Shown: positions 1-5,947, counted from the first letter of the stretch. The stretch is 5,947 bases of DNA from Actinomycetota bacterium (GCA_947377725.1 CANCGX010000057.1:1-5947); one strand, 5' to 3'. Notes: generated by a model not told the origin, from the letters alone. Numbers and translations: made by a program.

Positions 1-1064
1 GATGGATCGGTTGCTGGAAATACCGCAACGCGAAGCTGGTTTTTACCAAGCTTGCGATAAGGATCTGTATCCACAATGCCATTCGCGCGAAGTACTTTTG
101 CTACCTCTGTTGCGTCTATAGATTCATCAAAATTTATAGTTGCTACAACTTTTGAACGTTGTGCAGGATTTTCAACGAATGGTGTTGTGTAACTTGTTTT
201 CTCGGCCCAATCGTAGAGAGCGCTTGATGATTCTGCAGAACGACCAGCAGCAAACTTCAGACCACCGTTTGAATTCATCCATTCGATTTGTTCCGCGAGA
301 AGAATCAAAGTAGCGAGTGCAGGTGTGTTGTAGGTCTGATCAAGGCGAGAGTTTTCAATCGCGATTGTGAGGTCGAAGAAAGCTGGAATCCAACGGCCAC
401 TTGCCTTGATTTTCTCAACGCGGGCAATTGCAGCAGGGCTCATAATCGCAATCCACAATCCGCCATCAGATGCGAAAGATTTTTGTGGAGCAAAGTAGTA
501 GACATCCGTTTGGCTTATATCGACATCAAGCCCACCTGCACCTGAAGTTGCATCTACAACGACAAGTGCGCCCTCTGTTCCTGCGGGGCGAATGATTGGA
601 GCAGCAACTCCAGTCGAGGTTTCATTATGAGTGAGCGCATAAACATCCACGCCGGCTTCAGCAACTGCAACCGGATGAGTTCCAGGTTCAGATTTAATAA
701 CTGAAGGTTCGTCTAGGAATGGTGCTTCTTTTGACGCTGCGGCAAACTTTGAAGAGAACTCACCAAATACAAGATGTTGGGATTTCTTTTCAATGAGATT
801 AAATGTTGCAATATCCCAGAACGCGGTAGATCCGCCATTTCCAAGAACGACTTCGTAACCTTCAGGAAGGTTGAAAAGTGACGTTAATCCAGTGCGAACT
901 CGATTTACAACGTTCTTAACTGGCTTCTGTCGGTGTGATGTTCCAAGAACGTTTCCATATTTTGTCGCCAAAGCTGTAATTGCTTCTGGACGAATTTTTG
1001 AAGGGCCACTACCGAATCGGCCGTCAGTTGGCTTTAGTTCTGCTGGAATTTGAATATCGCTCAT
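1..1064 (-). CDS. serC: Phosphoserine aminotransferase, actinobacterial type (3' end cut by window edge)
   Basis: SerC transfers an amino group from glutamate to 3-phosphohydroxypyruvate, giving phosphoserine, the second step of serine synthesis; it is a cytoplasmic, fold-type I PLP enzyme. I translated the minus strand from the ATG at 1062-1064 and it stays open for 354 codons to the left edge. Visible landmarks are an N-terminal GSGPSKIRP (18-26), the substrate-site SHRQKPVKN (43-51), GNGGSTAFWD (75-84), THNETSTG (145-152), the cofactor-ring DATSGAGG (171-178) and PQKSFASDGG (193-202), in which Lys195 should form the Schiff base with PLP. LRVAVFPATDP near the cut end matches the closing part of the family, so probably only about 15-20 residues are missing. 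No clear Shine-Dalgarno precedes the ATG. It lies 18 bases after the pdxH stop on the same strand, so the two are probably cotranscribed. The HR and PQKSF motifs and the overall pattern resemble the actinobacterial SerC subfamily more than the E. coli one. Confidence is high. Confidence 0.95.
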   Translation of the reverse strand, partial: MSDIQIPAELKPTDGRFGSGPSKIRPEAITALATKYGNVLGTSHRQKPVKNVVNRVRTGLTSLFNLPEGYEVVLGNGGSTAFWDIATFNLIEKKSQHLVFGEFSSKFAAASKEAPFLDEPSVIKSEPGTHPVAVAEAGVDVYALTHNETSTGVAAPIIRPAGTEGALVVVDATSGAGGLDVDISQTDVYYFAPQKSFASDGGLWIAIMSPAAIARVEKIKASGRWIPAFFDLTIAIENSRLDQTYNTPALATLILLAEQIEWMNSNGGLKFAAGRSAESSSALYDWAEKTSYTTPFVENPAQRSKVVATINFDESIDATEVAKVLRANGIVDTDPYRKLGKNQLRVAVFPATDP

Positions 1065-1082
1065 GGGTGAAGATTAAAGCAA

Positions 1083-1742
1083 TTAGGGGTTGATTCGTTT
1101 CACGTTCCAGATTGTGGAATCAGTTAAATCTATGGTGTATCGCACACGGTCATGCAGTCGGGAGTACCTGCCTTGCCAAAATTCAATACTGCTCGGTATG
1201 ACTTCATATCCACCCCAATGCGGTGGGGTTGGCACTTTTGTTCCTTCTGGATATTTGGCTGCGAATTCTTTGAAACGTACTTCCAGCTCATCGCGAGAAT
1301 TGAGATCTTGTGACTGTTCACTTGACCATGCGCCAATTTGGCTTCCCCACGGACGAGTTTGAAAATATTGATCGCTTACCTCTGGTGAAACTTTACGAGC
1401 TTCCCCGAGCACAATTACTTGGCGCTCCATCGCGTACCAAGGAAAGAGCAGGCTCACGTGAGGACTCTTTGAAATCTCCGTTGCTTTGCGCGAGTTGTAG
1501 TTGGTAAAAAATGTAAATGATTTTTCTGCATCTTTGAGTAGAACAGTTCGACTCACGGGTTGGTCTCCATCGACCGTTGAAAGAACCATTGCATTGGCCT
1601 CAACGATAAGGGGATTGGAGACTCCGTCTTTAAGCCACATATGGAAAAGATTAAAAGGATCGCCTGGAATATCTGCAAGACCCACATCCCCATATGAGCG
1701 CCTCAACTGCTGGATGGCTTCTCTCTCGAGTTTCTGGTCCAT
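1083..1742 (-). CDS. pdxH: Pyridoxine/pyridoxamine 5'-phosphate oxidase
   Basis: PdxH is an FMN enzyme of the cytoplasm that oxidises pyridoxine or pyridoxamine 5'-phosphate with O2 to pyridoxal 5'-phosphate. The 219-residue product matches the usual length (E. coli is about 218). Conserved landmarks in order are SRTVLLKD (64-71; Arg65 and Lys70 at the FMN/substrate site), FFTNYNSRKATEI (78-90; Ser84, Arg85 and Lys86 for FMN phosphate), LLFPWYAMERQV (98-109), TRPWGSQIGAW (129-139; Arg130 and Ser134 for substrate phosphate), Gln143, PTPPHWGGYEV (171-181) and EFWQGRYSRLHDR (187-199; Trp189, Arg195 and His197 as in the E. coli RLH substrate motif). The C-terminal end is KRINP, close to the usual RLxP. 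No key residue is missing. The ATG at 1740-1742 is chosen because it gives full family length; no good Shine-Dalgarno precedes it, so leaderless translation is possible. It is followed by serC, whose enzyme needs the PLP made here. Confidence 0.97.
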   Translation of the reverse strand: MDQKLEREAIQQLRRSYGDVGLADIPGDPFNLFHMWLKDGVSNPLIVEANAMVLSTVDGDQPVSRTVLLKDAEKSFTFFTNYNSRKATEISKSPHVSLLFPWYAMERQVIVLGEARKVSPEVSDQYFQTRPWGSQIGAWSSEQSQDLNSRDELEVRFKEFAAKYPEGTKVPTPPHWGGYEVIPSSIEFWQGRYSRLHDRVRYTIDLTDSTIWNVKRINP

Positions 1743-1782
1743 GATGTTGCTTACGTCACTTTCTCTATGAGTGCACCCCCGG

Positions 1783-1821
1783 ATTCTGCGTTTGGAAAGA
1801 CCAGGGCTTAAGGAGCAGAAT
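1783..1821. repeat. Short inverted repeat (7-base arms) in the divergent spacer
   Basis: ATTCTGC at 1783-1789 is matched by its exact reverse complement GCAGAAT at 1815-1821, with 25 bases between them. The arms do not extend further in either direction. Because CAGAAT is part of each arm when read outward, a -10-like hexamer occurs on both strands. It could be an operator half-site pair for a dimeric regulator, paired -10 elements, or chance. A 7-base arm in a 120-base spacer is not strong evidence. Confidence 0.35.
1792..1821 (+). promoter_or_regulatory. Possible sigma-70-type promoter for the citrate synthase gene
   Basis: TTGGAA (1792-1797, four of six bases as in TTGACA) is followed after 18 bases by CAGAAT (1816-1821, four of six as in TATAAT). 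Transcription would then begin around 1828-1830, leaving a leader of about 33 bases that includes the Shine-Dalgarno. Both boxes are imperfect, so this is only the best candidate by eye. Confidence 0.3.
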
Positions 1822-1850
1822 ACGCATCAAGATTCAAATAAGTAACCGAA

Positions 1851-1856
1851 AGAAGG
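1851..1856 (+). promoter_or_regulatory. Shine-Dalgarno site deciding the GTG start of citrate synthase
   Basis: AGAAGG ends 6 bases before the GTG at 1863, a normal spacing. It supports the GTG as the true start, since the next in-frame ATG codons lie deep inside the conserved citrate synthase fold. Confidence 0.7.
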
Positions 1857-1862
1857 TCAACC

Positions 1863-2987
1863 GTGTCACCAGAGTCAGAAGCTTTCAAGCCTGGTCTAGA
1901 AGGCGTTATTGCATTTGAATCAACAATTGCTGAACCAGATAAAGAGGGCAGTGCACTTCGTTACCGAGGCGTCGATATCGAAGACCTTGTTGGTCGCGTG
2001 ACATTTGGAAATGTCTGGGGATTGCTTGTAGATAATGAATTTAATCCAGGACTTCCACCAGCCGAACGTTTCCCACTTCCTGTCCACTCAGGCGATATTC
2101 GAGTTGACGTTCAATCAGCAATTGCAATGTTGGCACCTGCATGGGGATTTAAACCACTTCTTGATATCGACGATGCAGAAGCTCGCGACAATCTCGCACG
2201 TGCATCTGTCATGGTTCTTTCATACGTTGCCCAAGCAGCTCGCGGTGTGGCACCTGCAGTTCCAGAATCTGAAATTGATAAGGCACATACTGTTGTCGAA
2301 CGCATGATGCGTCGTTGGCGCGGAGAGCCTGACTCAAAGCATGTTCGTGCGATTGATGCTTATTTTGTATCTGCTGCAGAGCATGGAATGAATGCCTCTA
2401 CTTTCACAGCGCGCGTTATTGCATCAACAGGTGCTGATGTTGCCGCATCTCTTTCAGGTGCTATCGGTGCGATGTCAGGTCCGCTTCATGGTGGTGCTCC
2501 TTCTCGTGTCCTTCATATGATTGAAGAAGTTGAGAAATCTGGCGATGCACGCAAATATGTTAAAGATCTAATGGATCGTAAAGAGCGCTTGATGGGCTTT
2601 GGTCACCGCGTATACCGTGCTGAAGATCCACGTGCTCGTACATTGCGCCGCACTGCAAAAGAATTGAATGCTCCTCGCTATCAAGTTGCAGAAGCACTTG
2701 AACAAGCTGCGCTTGCCGAACTTCGCGAGCGTCAACCTGATCGCGTTCTTGAGACAAACGTTGAATTCTGGGCAGCAATCATTCTTGATTTTGCTGAAGT
2801 CCCAGCACATATGTTTACTTCAATGTTCACAGCAGCACGTACCGCTGGTTGGTCTGCTCACATTCTTGAACAGAAGCAGACAGGTCGTCTTGTTCGCCCA
2901 TCTGCTCGATATATCGGACCTGGACCACGAAAGGTTCAAGAAGTTAAAGGCTGGGATGACTCAGTAGAGTCGCTCCACTCGTTCTAA
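1863..2987 (+). CDS. citA: Citrate synthase, short actinobacterial form (citrate synthase 2 / CitA-like)
   Basis: Citrate synthase condenses oxaloacetate and acetyl-CoA to citrate at the entry of the TCA cycle, in the cytoplasm. The product is 374 residues, starting at a GTG with a good Shine-Dalgarno, and lacks the N-terminal extension of the ~430-residue GltA form. Landmarks are LRYRGVDIEDL (32-42), AAEHGMNAST (171-180; His174 for oxaloacetate), GPLHGGAPS (206-214; His209, equivalent to E. coli His264), MGFGHRVYRAEDPRA (244-258; His248, equivalent to His305), ETNVEFWAAIIL (297-308), FTAARTAGWSAHILEQ (322-337; Arg326) and LVRPSARYIGP (343-353; Arg345). The oddity is Glu301 in the NVEF motif, where E. 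coli and animal enzymes have NVDF with the catalytic Asp. My recollection is that the actinobacterial CitA branch may share this Glu, which I cannot verify here. A 2-methylcitrate synthase is the main alternative. It is divergent from pdxH-serC and convergent with the esterase gene 7 bases downstream; no terminator hairpin with a T-run is visible at its end. Confidence 0.92.
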   Translation: MSPESEAFKPGLEGVIAFESTIAEPDKEGSALRYRGVDIEDLVGRVTFGNVWGLLVDNEFNPGLPPAERFPLPVHSGDIRVDVQSAIAMLAPAWGFKPLLDIDDAEARDNLARASVMVLSYVAQAARGVAPAVPESEIDKAHTVVERMMRRWRGEPDSKHVRAIDAYFVSAAEHGMNASTFTARVIASTGADVAASLSGAIGAMSGPLHGGAPSRVLHMIEEVEKSGDARKYVKDLMDRKERLMGFGHRVYRAEDPRARTLRRTAKELNAPRYQVAEALEQAALAELRERQPDRVLETNVEFWAAIILDFAEVPAHMFTSMFTAARTAGWSAHILEQKQTGRLVRPSARYIGPGPRKVQEVKGWDDSVESLHSF

Positions 2988-2994
2988 AAAAGAT

Positions 2995-3819
2995 TTAATC
3001 AAGCCAGAATTTAAGCGCGCTGGACACATATTTTGACCACGATTTTTCGTTGTGGCCAGTGCGTGGATAAACCTTTGTTATGAAATCTTGATTTAGTTTC
3101 CAGCCATTTTTTAGAGCCCTTGTATCAGCGTAATTTTGTTGAGGCTCATACGTTGCATCCAGGCCCTTTGTCCCGCGGCTCATCCATAATTTATGTGCAC
3201 CAGGTTTAGGTAAACCATCAATAAGTGCATCCACAAAAGCGTTGTCAGAAATCACCCAATGCGGACTAAGAGAGAGTGCGGTTCCGTAAATATCTGGCCG
3301 CTGACCAACGGCGTATAACGTGATTAGTCCGCCCATACTTGAGCCAAGCATCGCGGTGTTTTGAACTTCTGGTTGAAACTCAAAGAGGTTTGCAATCGAC
3401 GGGAGGATCTCGCCATTTATTTGTTGGAGGTAAGCATCTGATCTAATTTCTTCCAACCCAAAAAGCGGCGGCTGGGCATTTACTTTTAGGCCATTCAAGA
3501 ATGGCTGTTGCGGCGTCAAATCTTTGTATCGGCCATGGGGATCAGATTTTGTTCGCGAGTGAAAGACACTGATGATGAGTGGGGGATTGATACCTAATTC
3601 CTCTGAAACGCGAACTGCGTGTTGAGCAAGCTGCCAGGTTTTACGTCGCGTCGCTGTATTTTTATCAAAAATATTTTGCCCATCATGCGTTACTAGAACA
3701 TGTGTTGGATGTGCCGGACCCCAGAAATCAACAAATCTTCCATTGAAGTTCGCTCTCGTCACATTTCCCGGAACACCGCGAACCTGAAATTGCTTAACTC
3801 TCTGGAAATTGGCCGTCAT
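2995..3819 (-). CDS. Putative esterase, alpha/beta-hydrolase fold (esterase D / enterochelin-esterase-like family)
   Basis: This is a serine hydrolase of the putative esterase family; the substrate cannot be told from sequence. With the ATG at 3817-3819 the product has 274 residues. Landmarks are VTHDGQNIFD (43-52), typical of this family's oxyanion region, the nucleophile elbow LGSSMGGLITLYA (158-170; Ser161), LSLSPHWV (182-189), a probable acid at Asp221 in RGTKGLDATY (215-224) and YPRTGHNEKSW (251-261; His256). All three triad candidates are present. No signal peptide, lipobox or membrane segment is seen, so it should be cytoplasmic. The frame stays open upstream to 3921, but that part lies inside the photolyase coding region on the other strand and carries no family similarity. 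I therefore reject it and also the ATG at 3835-3837. No Shine-Dalgarno precedes 3819, but TATCCT (minus strand, 3831-3826) ends 6 bases before the ATG, which would fit a leaderless transcript. Fold and family are fairly sure, the start less so. Confidence 0.87.
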   Translation of the reverse strand: MTANFQRVKQFQVRGVPGNVTRANFNGRFVDFWGPAHPTHVLVTHDGQNIFDKNTATRRKTWQLAQHAVRVSEELGINPPLIISVFHSRTKSDPHGRYKDLTPQQPFLNGLKVNAQPPLFGLEEIRSDAYLQQINGEILPSIANLFEFQPEVQNTAMLGSSMGGLITLYAVGQRPDIYGTALSLSPHWVISDNAFVDALIDGLPKPGAHKLWMSRGTKGLDATYEPQQNYADTRALKNGWKLNQDFITKVYPRTGHNEKSWSKYVSSALKFWLD

Positions 3820-3823
3820 GATG

Positions 3824-3829
3824 AGAGGA
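3824..3829 (+). promoter_or_regulatory. Shine-Dalgarno site for the photolyase gene
   Basis: AGAGGA ends 6 bases before the ATG at 3836 and 9 bases before the ATG at 3839. It decides the photolyase start in this region against the later ATG codons at 3845 and 3866. The site falls in the roughly 16-base gap between the two divergent start codons and overlaps the TATCCT of the opposite strand. Confidence 0.75.
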
Positions 3830-3835
3830 TAAAGC

Positions 3836-5236
3836 ATGATGGAAATGGGCACCACAAATACGGTTATGTGGTTCAGGCGTGACCTGAGAATCGGAGACAA
3901 TCCGGCGTTTCTTGCTGCCATCGAAGAAGCTCAAGAAAATGGCGGAGCGGTCCTTCCACTTTTTATTCTAGATCCATCTTTAATAGGTGGCGCTGGGTCC
4001 AAACGATTGGCTTACCTGGCTGATTCGCTACGCGCTTTAGACGAATCACTTTTAGGAAATTTACATGTAATGGTTGGTGATCAAGTTGAAGTTCTTGCAT
4101 CAATTATTAAAAAGCACTCAGCCACATCAATTCACATCTCGACAGAGTACGAAAGATATGGAGTCGAGCGGGATGAGCGCGTTGAAAAGGCAGGGATTAA
4201 CCTAGTTCGCACCGGCAGTCCTTACGCCGTTGCCCCTGGGCGAGTAGTGAAACCCAGCGATGGAACTCCTTACAAGGTCTATACGCCTTTCTACAAGAAT
4301 TGGAGAGAGCACGGTTGGCGAAATCCAGCCCCAACTCCTTCACCCTCTGATATTCCATTCATCAAACCTGAAGTGAGCGACCGTCAATTTCCTACTTGGG
4401 ATGTACCAACTGGATGCACGATCTCTGAAGCTGGTGAAAAAGCTGCGCTAAAACGTTTTAACTATTTCCAAAAAAATTTATTGGATAACTACGATGAAAC
4501 TCGAAACTTTGCAGCTATTGATGGAACAAGCAGAATGAGCGCTCACCTCAAATGGGGGGAAATTCATCCACGCACATTGTTGCAACCCCTAGGGAGTAGC
4601 AAGGCACACGATGTCTTTCGTAAAGAGATTGCATGGCGCGAATTTTATGCAGATGTTCTATTTAATAATCCTCGCACTGAATACGAGTACTACGCACCTC
4701 AATTTACAAATATGCGTTATGACAAACCCGGAAAACAATACCAAGCATGGTGTGAAGGAAAGACAGGTTTTCCCTTTGTAGATGCAGCTATGAGACAGTT
4801 GTTAACGGAAGGTTGGATGCATAACAGGACACGCATGGTCGTCGCATCCTTCTTGGTCAAGGATCTTCATTTGGAATGGCAGTTAGGTGAGAAATTTTTC
4901 CGCGAACACTTGGTTGACTTTGATCTAGCATCCAATATTCACGGTTGGCAGTGGACAGCTGGATGTGGAACGGATGCTTCGCCTTATTACAGAATATTTA
5001 ATCCAATCGAGCAAGGTAAGAGATTTGATCCGGATGGAGATTACATTCGCAAATATGTTCCAGAGTTAGCTCACCTTTCAGCGCCTGATATTCACGAGCC
5101 CTGGTCTGTCTTGGATGGATACCTGCACGACTATCCAGAACAAATTGTGAGTCATGCAACTGAGCGACTTGAATCGTTGGCACGTCTTCAGGAAATTAAA
5201 GTTCAAAAAGCTGAATACCCAGACCCGAACGCTTAG
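3836..5236 (+). CDS. phr: Deoxyribodipyrimidine photolyase, class I CPD type
   Basis: Photolyase binds cyclobutane pyrimidine dimers in DNA and splits them by light-driven electron transfer from reduced FAD. The 466 residues match the family (E. coli PhrB 472). The antenna-domain start MWFRRDLRIGDNP (11-23) leads into an N-terminal alpha/beta domain. The FAD domain shows DNYDETRNF (217-225), KWGEIHPRT (239-247), KEIAWREFY (263-271; Glu264 and Trp267 equal E. coli Glu274 and Trp277 of the dimer pocket), GFPFVDAAMRQL (311-322), GWMHNRTRM (326-334), DLASNIHGWQW (363-373; Asn367 equals Asn378 at flavin N5) and YYRIFNP (384-390). Of the Trp triad, Trp371 (E. coli Trp382) and Trp348 (Trp359) are present, but Trp306 aligns with Tyr295. 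The antenna pigment cannot be read; 8-HDF is plausible in an actinobacterium. The Asn and the pocket residues favour CPD photolyase over cryptochrome or (6-4) photolyase. The gene starts 16 bases from the divergent esterase start, and its last 41 bases overlap the convergent GGDEF gene. Confidence 0.95.
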   Translation: MMEMGTTNTVMWFRRDLRIGDNPAFLAAIEEAQENGGAVLPLFILDPSLIGGAGSKRLAYLADSLRALDESLLGNLHVMVGDQVEVLASIIKKHSATSIHISTEYERYGVERDERVEKAGINLVRTGSPYAVAPGRVVKPSDGTPYKVYTPFYKNWREHGWRNPAPTPSPSDIPFIKPEVSDRQFPTWDVPTGCTISEAGEKAALKRFNYFQKNLLDNYDETRNFAAIDGTSRMSAHLKWGEIHPRTLLQPLGSSKAHDVFRKEIAWREFYADVLFNNPRTEYEYYAPQFTNMRYDKPGKQYQAWCEGKTGFPFVDAAMRQLLTEGWMHNRTRMVVASFLVKDLHLEWQLGEKFFREHLVDFDLASNIHGWQWTAGCGTDASPYYRIFNPIEQGKRFDPDGDYIRKYVPELAHLSAPDIHEPWSVLDGYLHDYPEQIVSHATERLESLARLQEIKVQKAEYPDPNA

Positions 5237-5947
5237 CTAAATACATCGCTTCATCGGCGCGACGCATAAGTTCTGGTTTATTATCATTTTTGATGGCGCC
5301 GATGCTCACGCCCAATGTGACTGAATGACTTCCAATGTCTGCGGGATAGGCCAGGGAGGCTCGAAGCGAATTCCCTATTTCCAACCCATGTCGGGTATCG
5401 CCATAAATAAGTGCCCCAAATTCATCCCCACCTAGACGTGCAATCAGATCACCTTTAGGGATCTGTCTTGCAAACCTGACAGAAATTTGCCGAAGTAATT
5501 CATCGCCCGCGTCGTGACCCAGTGTGTCATTAATGGTTTTGAAGCCATCTAAATCCATTAAAAGAAGTGTGGCATCTCGATTCTTTAAACCATCTAGCGC
5601 TGCCATGAACTGGCGACGGTTTGGAAGTCCAGTCAATTCATCTGTTCGCGCGAGCATTCGTTCATCTTTAATTTCTCGTGCCTCCCGTAAAGCAATCGAC
5701 ATCCGAAGGAACGAGAGAATGAGCGTTGCAAAAGCTGGAATTAGAATAAATCTTGGGAGTTCATTCGGCTGCATCACTGCAAGAGCTAAGAGTGAGCTGC
5801 TGACAATTAATGAAAGTAAAGTGGCGATTGGGATTACTCGAGTTCTTAGTTCGCGCTCTCCGCCGTGGTGCCACAGCGATTCAGAGATGAGAATTAATCC
5901 AATTACCCATCCGTCATCCACTATCGAAGCAAACGAATAGCCACTTG
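5196..5947 (-). CDS. Membrane-anchored GGDEF diguanylate cyclase (N-terminal part outside window)
   Basis: Diguanylate cyclases make the second messenger c-di-GMP from two GTP. The frame runs from the stop at 5196-5198 to the right edge with no stop (249 residues visible), so the protein very probably continues upstream. The GTG at 5919-5921 need not be its start. Numbering from that GTG, a hydrophobic stretch near 4-13 and two segments near 29-50 and 57-75 look like membrane helices. A short linker follows (about 76-92), then the GGDEF domain: DELTGLPNRRQF (94-105), LMDLDGFKTINDTLGHDAGD (121-140; Asp123 metal ligand, Asn131 and Asp140 for GTP), the signature RLGGDEFGALI (162-172) and ADEAMYLAKRSG (222-233). 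The catalytic motif is intact, so cyclase activity is expected. The inhibitory RxxD that normally sits five residues before GGDEF reads PKGD (155-158), so the Arg is missing. No EAL domain follows. The 3' end overlaps the photolyase end by 41 bases. The sensory input is unknown. Confidence 0.92.
   Translation of the reverse strand, partial: SGYSFASIVDDGWVIGLILISESLWHHGGERELRTRVIPIATLLSLIVSSSLLALAVMQPNELPRFILIPAFATLILSFLRMSIALREAREIKDERMLARTDELTGLPNRRQFMAALDGLKNRDATLLLMDLDGFKTINDTLGHDAGDELLRQISVRFARQIPKGDLIARLGGDEFGALIYGDTRHGLEIGNSLRASLAYPADIGSHSVTLGVSIGAIKNDNKPELMRRADEAMYLAKRSGLGIQLFEL

Larger units (their letters stand above)
1743..1862. other. Divergent intergenic region between pdxH and citrate synthase
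   Basis: This 120-base spacer is the only substantial non-coding stretch in the window. It must carry the start signals for pdxH-serC on the minus strand and for citrate synthase on the plus strand, since neither gene has another upstream neighbour on its strand here. It contains a Shine-Dalgarno for the plus gene, a weak sigma-70-like candidate and a 7-base inverted repeat, each listed separately. I see no tRNA, small ORF with a convincing start, riboswitch-like fold or terminator in it. Confidence 0.8.

Noticed and set aside
288..1053. Plus-strand open frames of 60-85 codons across the serC region
   Set aside because: The minus strand encodes an unbroken, well-conserved SerC here; the plus-strand frames are shadows.
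1972..1981. Ten-base perfect palindrome TCGATATCGA
   Set aside because: It lies inside the citrate synthase coding sequence, encodes conserved GVDIED residues and has no partner copy; likely chance.
2035..2967. Several open frames of 64-99 codons inside the citrate synthase gene, on both strands
   Set aside because: They have no recognisable domains or ribosome sites and are fully covered by a gene whose protein is clearly conserved.
2959..2997. Possible terminator at the citrate synthase/esterase junction (GAGT...ACTC stem near the end of citrate synthase)
   Set aside because: The stem is only four base pairs and is followed by an A-run, not a T-run, on the plus strand; on the minus strand the T-run comes before the stem.
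3820..3921. N-terminal extension of the esterase frame with a hydrophobic stretch that could look like a signal anchor
   Set aside because: It is antisense to the conserved WFRRDLR start of the photolyase, has no similarity to the esterase family and lacks its own Shine-Dalgarno; the hydrophobicity is a by-product of the opposite strand.
5524..5940. 138-codon plus-strand open frame at the right edge
   Set aside because: It is antisense to the GGDEF domain and membrane segments; its Ser/Arg-rich composition is typical of a shadow frame, and no start signal is seen.

Overview
The window looks like a piece of chromosome from a low-GC, streamlined actinobacterium, and the gene order would suit a freshwater acI/Nanopelagicales-type genome. 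This is inference. SerC is of the actinobacterial type, the 374-residue citrate synthase resembles the short actinobacterial CitA ('citrate synthase 2') form, base composition looks clearly below typical soil actinobacteria, and genes are packed with almost no spacers. No RNA gene, mobile element, CRISPR array, prophage piece or plasmid function was seen. No stretch longer than about 120 bases lacks a gene.

Left part (1-1742, minus strand): pdxH (pyridoxine/pyridoxamine 5'-phosphate oxidase) is followed after 17 bases by serC (phosphoserine aminotransferase). The end of serC runs off the left edge. PdxH makes pyridoxal 5'-phosphate and SerC uses it as cofactor, so the pair couples cofactor supply to serine synthesis. 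The 120-base gap at 1743-1862 is the only real intergenic region. It separates pdxH from a divergent citrate synthase gene on the plus strand (1863-2987) and holds a Shine-Dalgarno site, a weak promoter candidate and a short inverted repeat.

Right part: a cytoplasmic alpha/beta-hydrolase of the putative esterase family (2995-3819, minus) converges on citrate synthase with a 7-base gap. It is divergent from a class I DNA photolyase gene (3836-5236, plus), with only about 16 bases between the two starts. The photolyase 3' end overlaps by 41 bases the 3' end of a membrane-anchored GGDEF diguanylate cyclase gene (5196 to the right edge, minus), whose N-terminal part lies outside the window.

The genes are mostly housekeeping (central carbon, serine/B6) plus light-dependent DNA repair and c-di-GMP signalling. 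I found no undescribed multi-gene system. The points most worth a second look are residue-level: a Glu where citrate synthases normally have the catalytic Asp, a Tyr in place of the outermost Trp of the photolyase electron-transfer triad, and a GGDEF domain with no inhibitory-site Arg. The tightly interlocked gene ends also merit a look.
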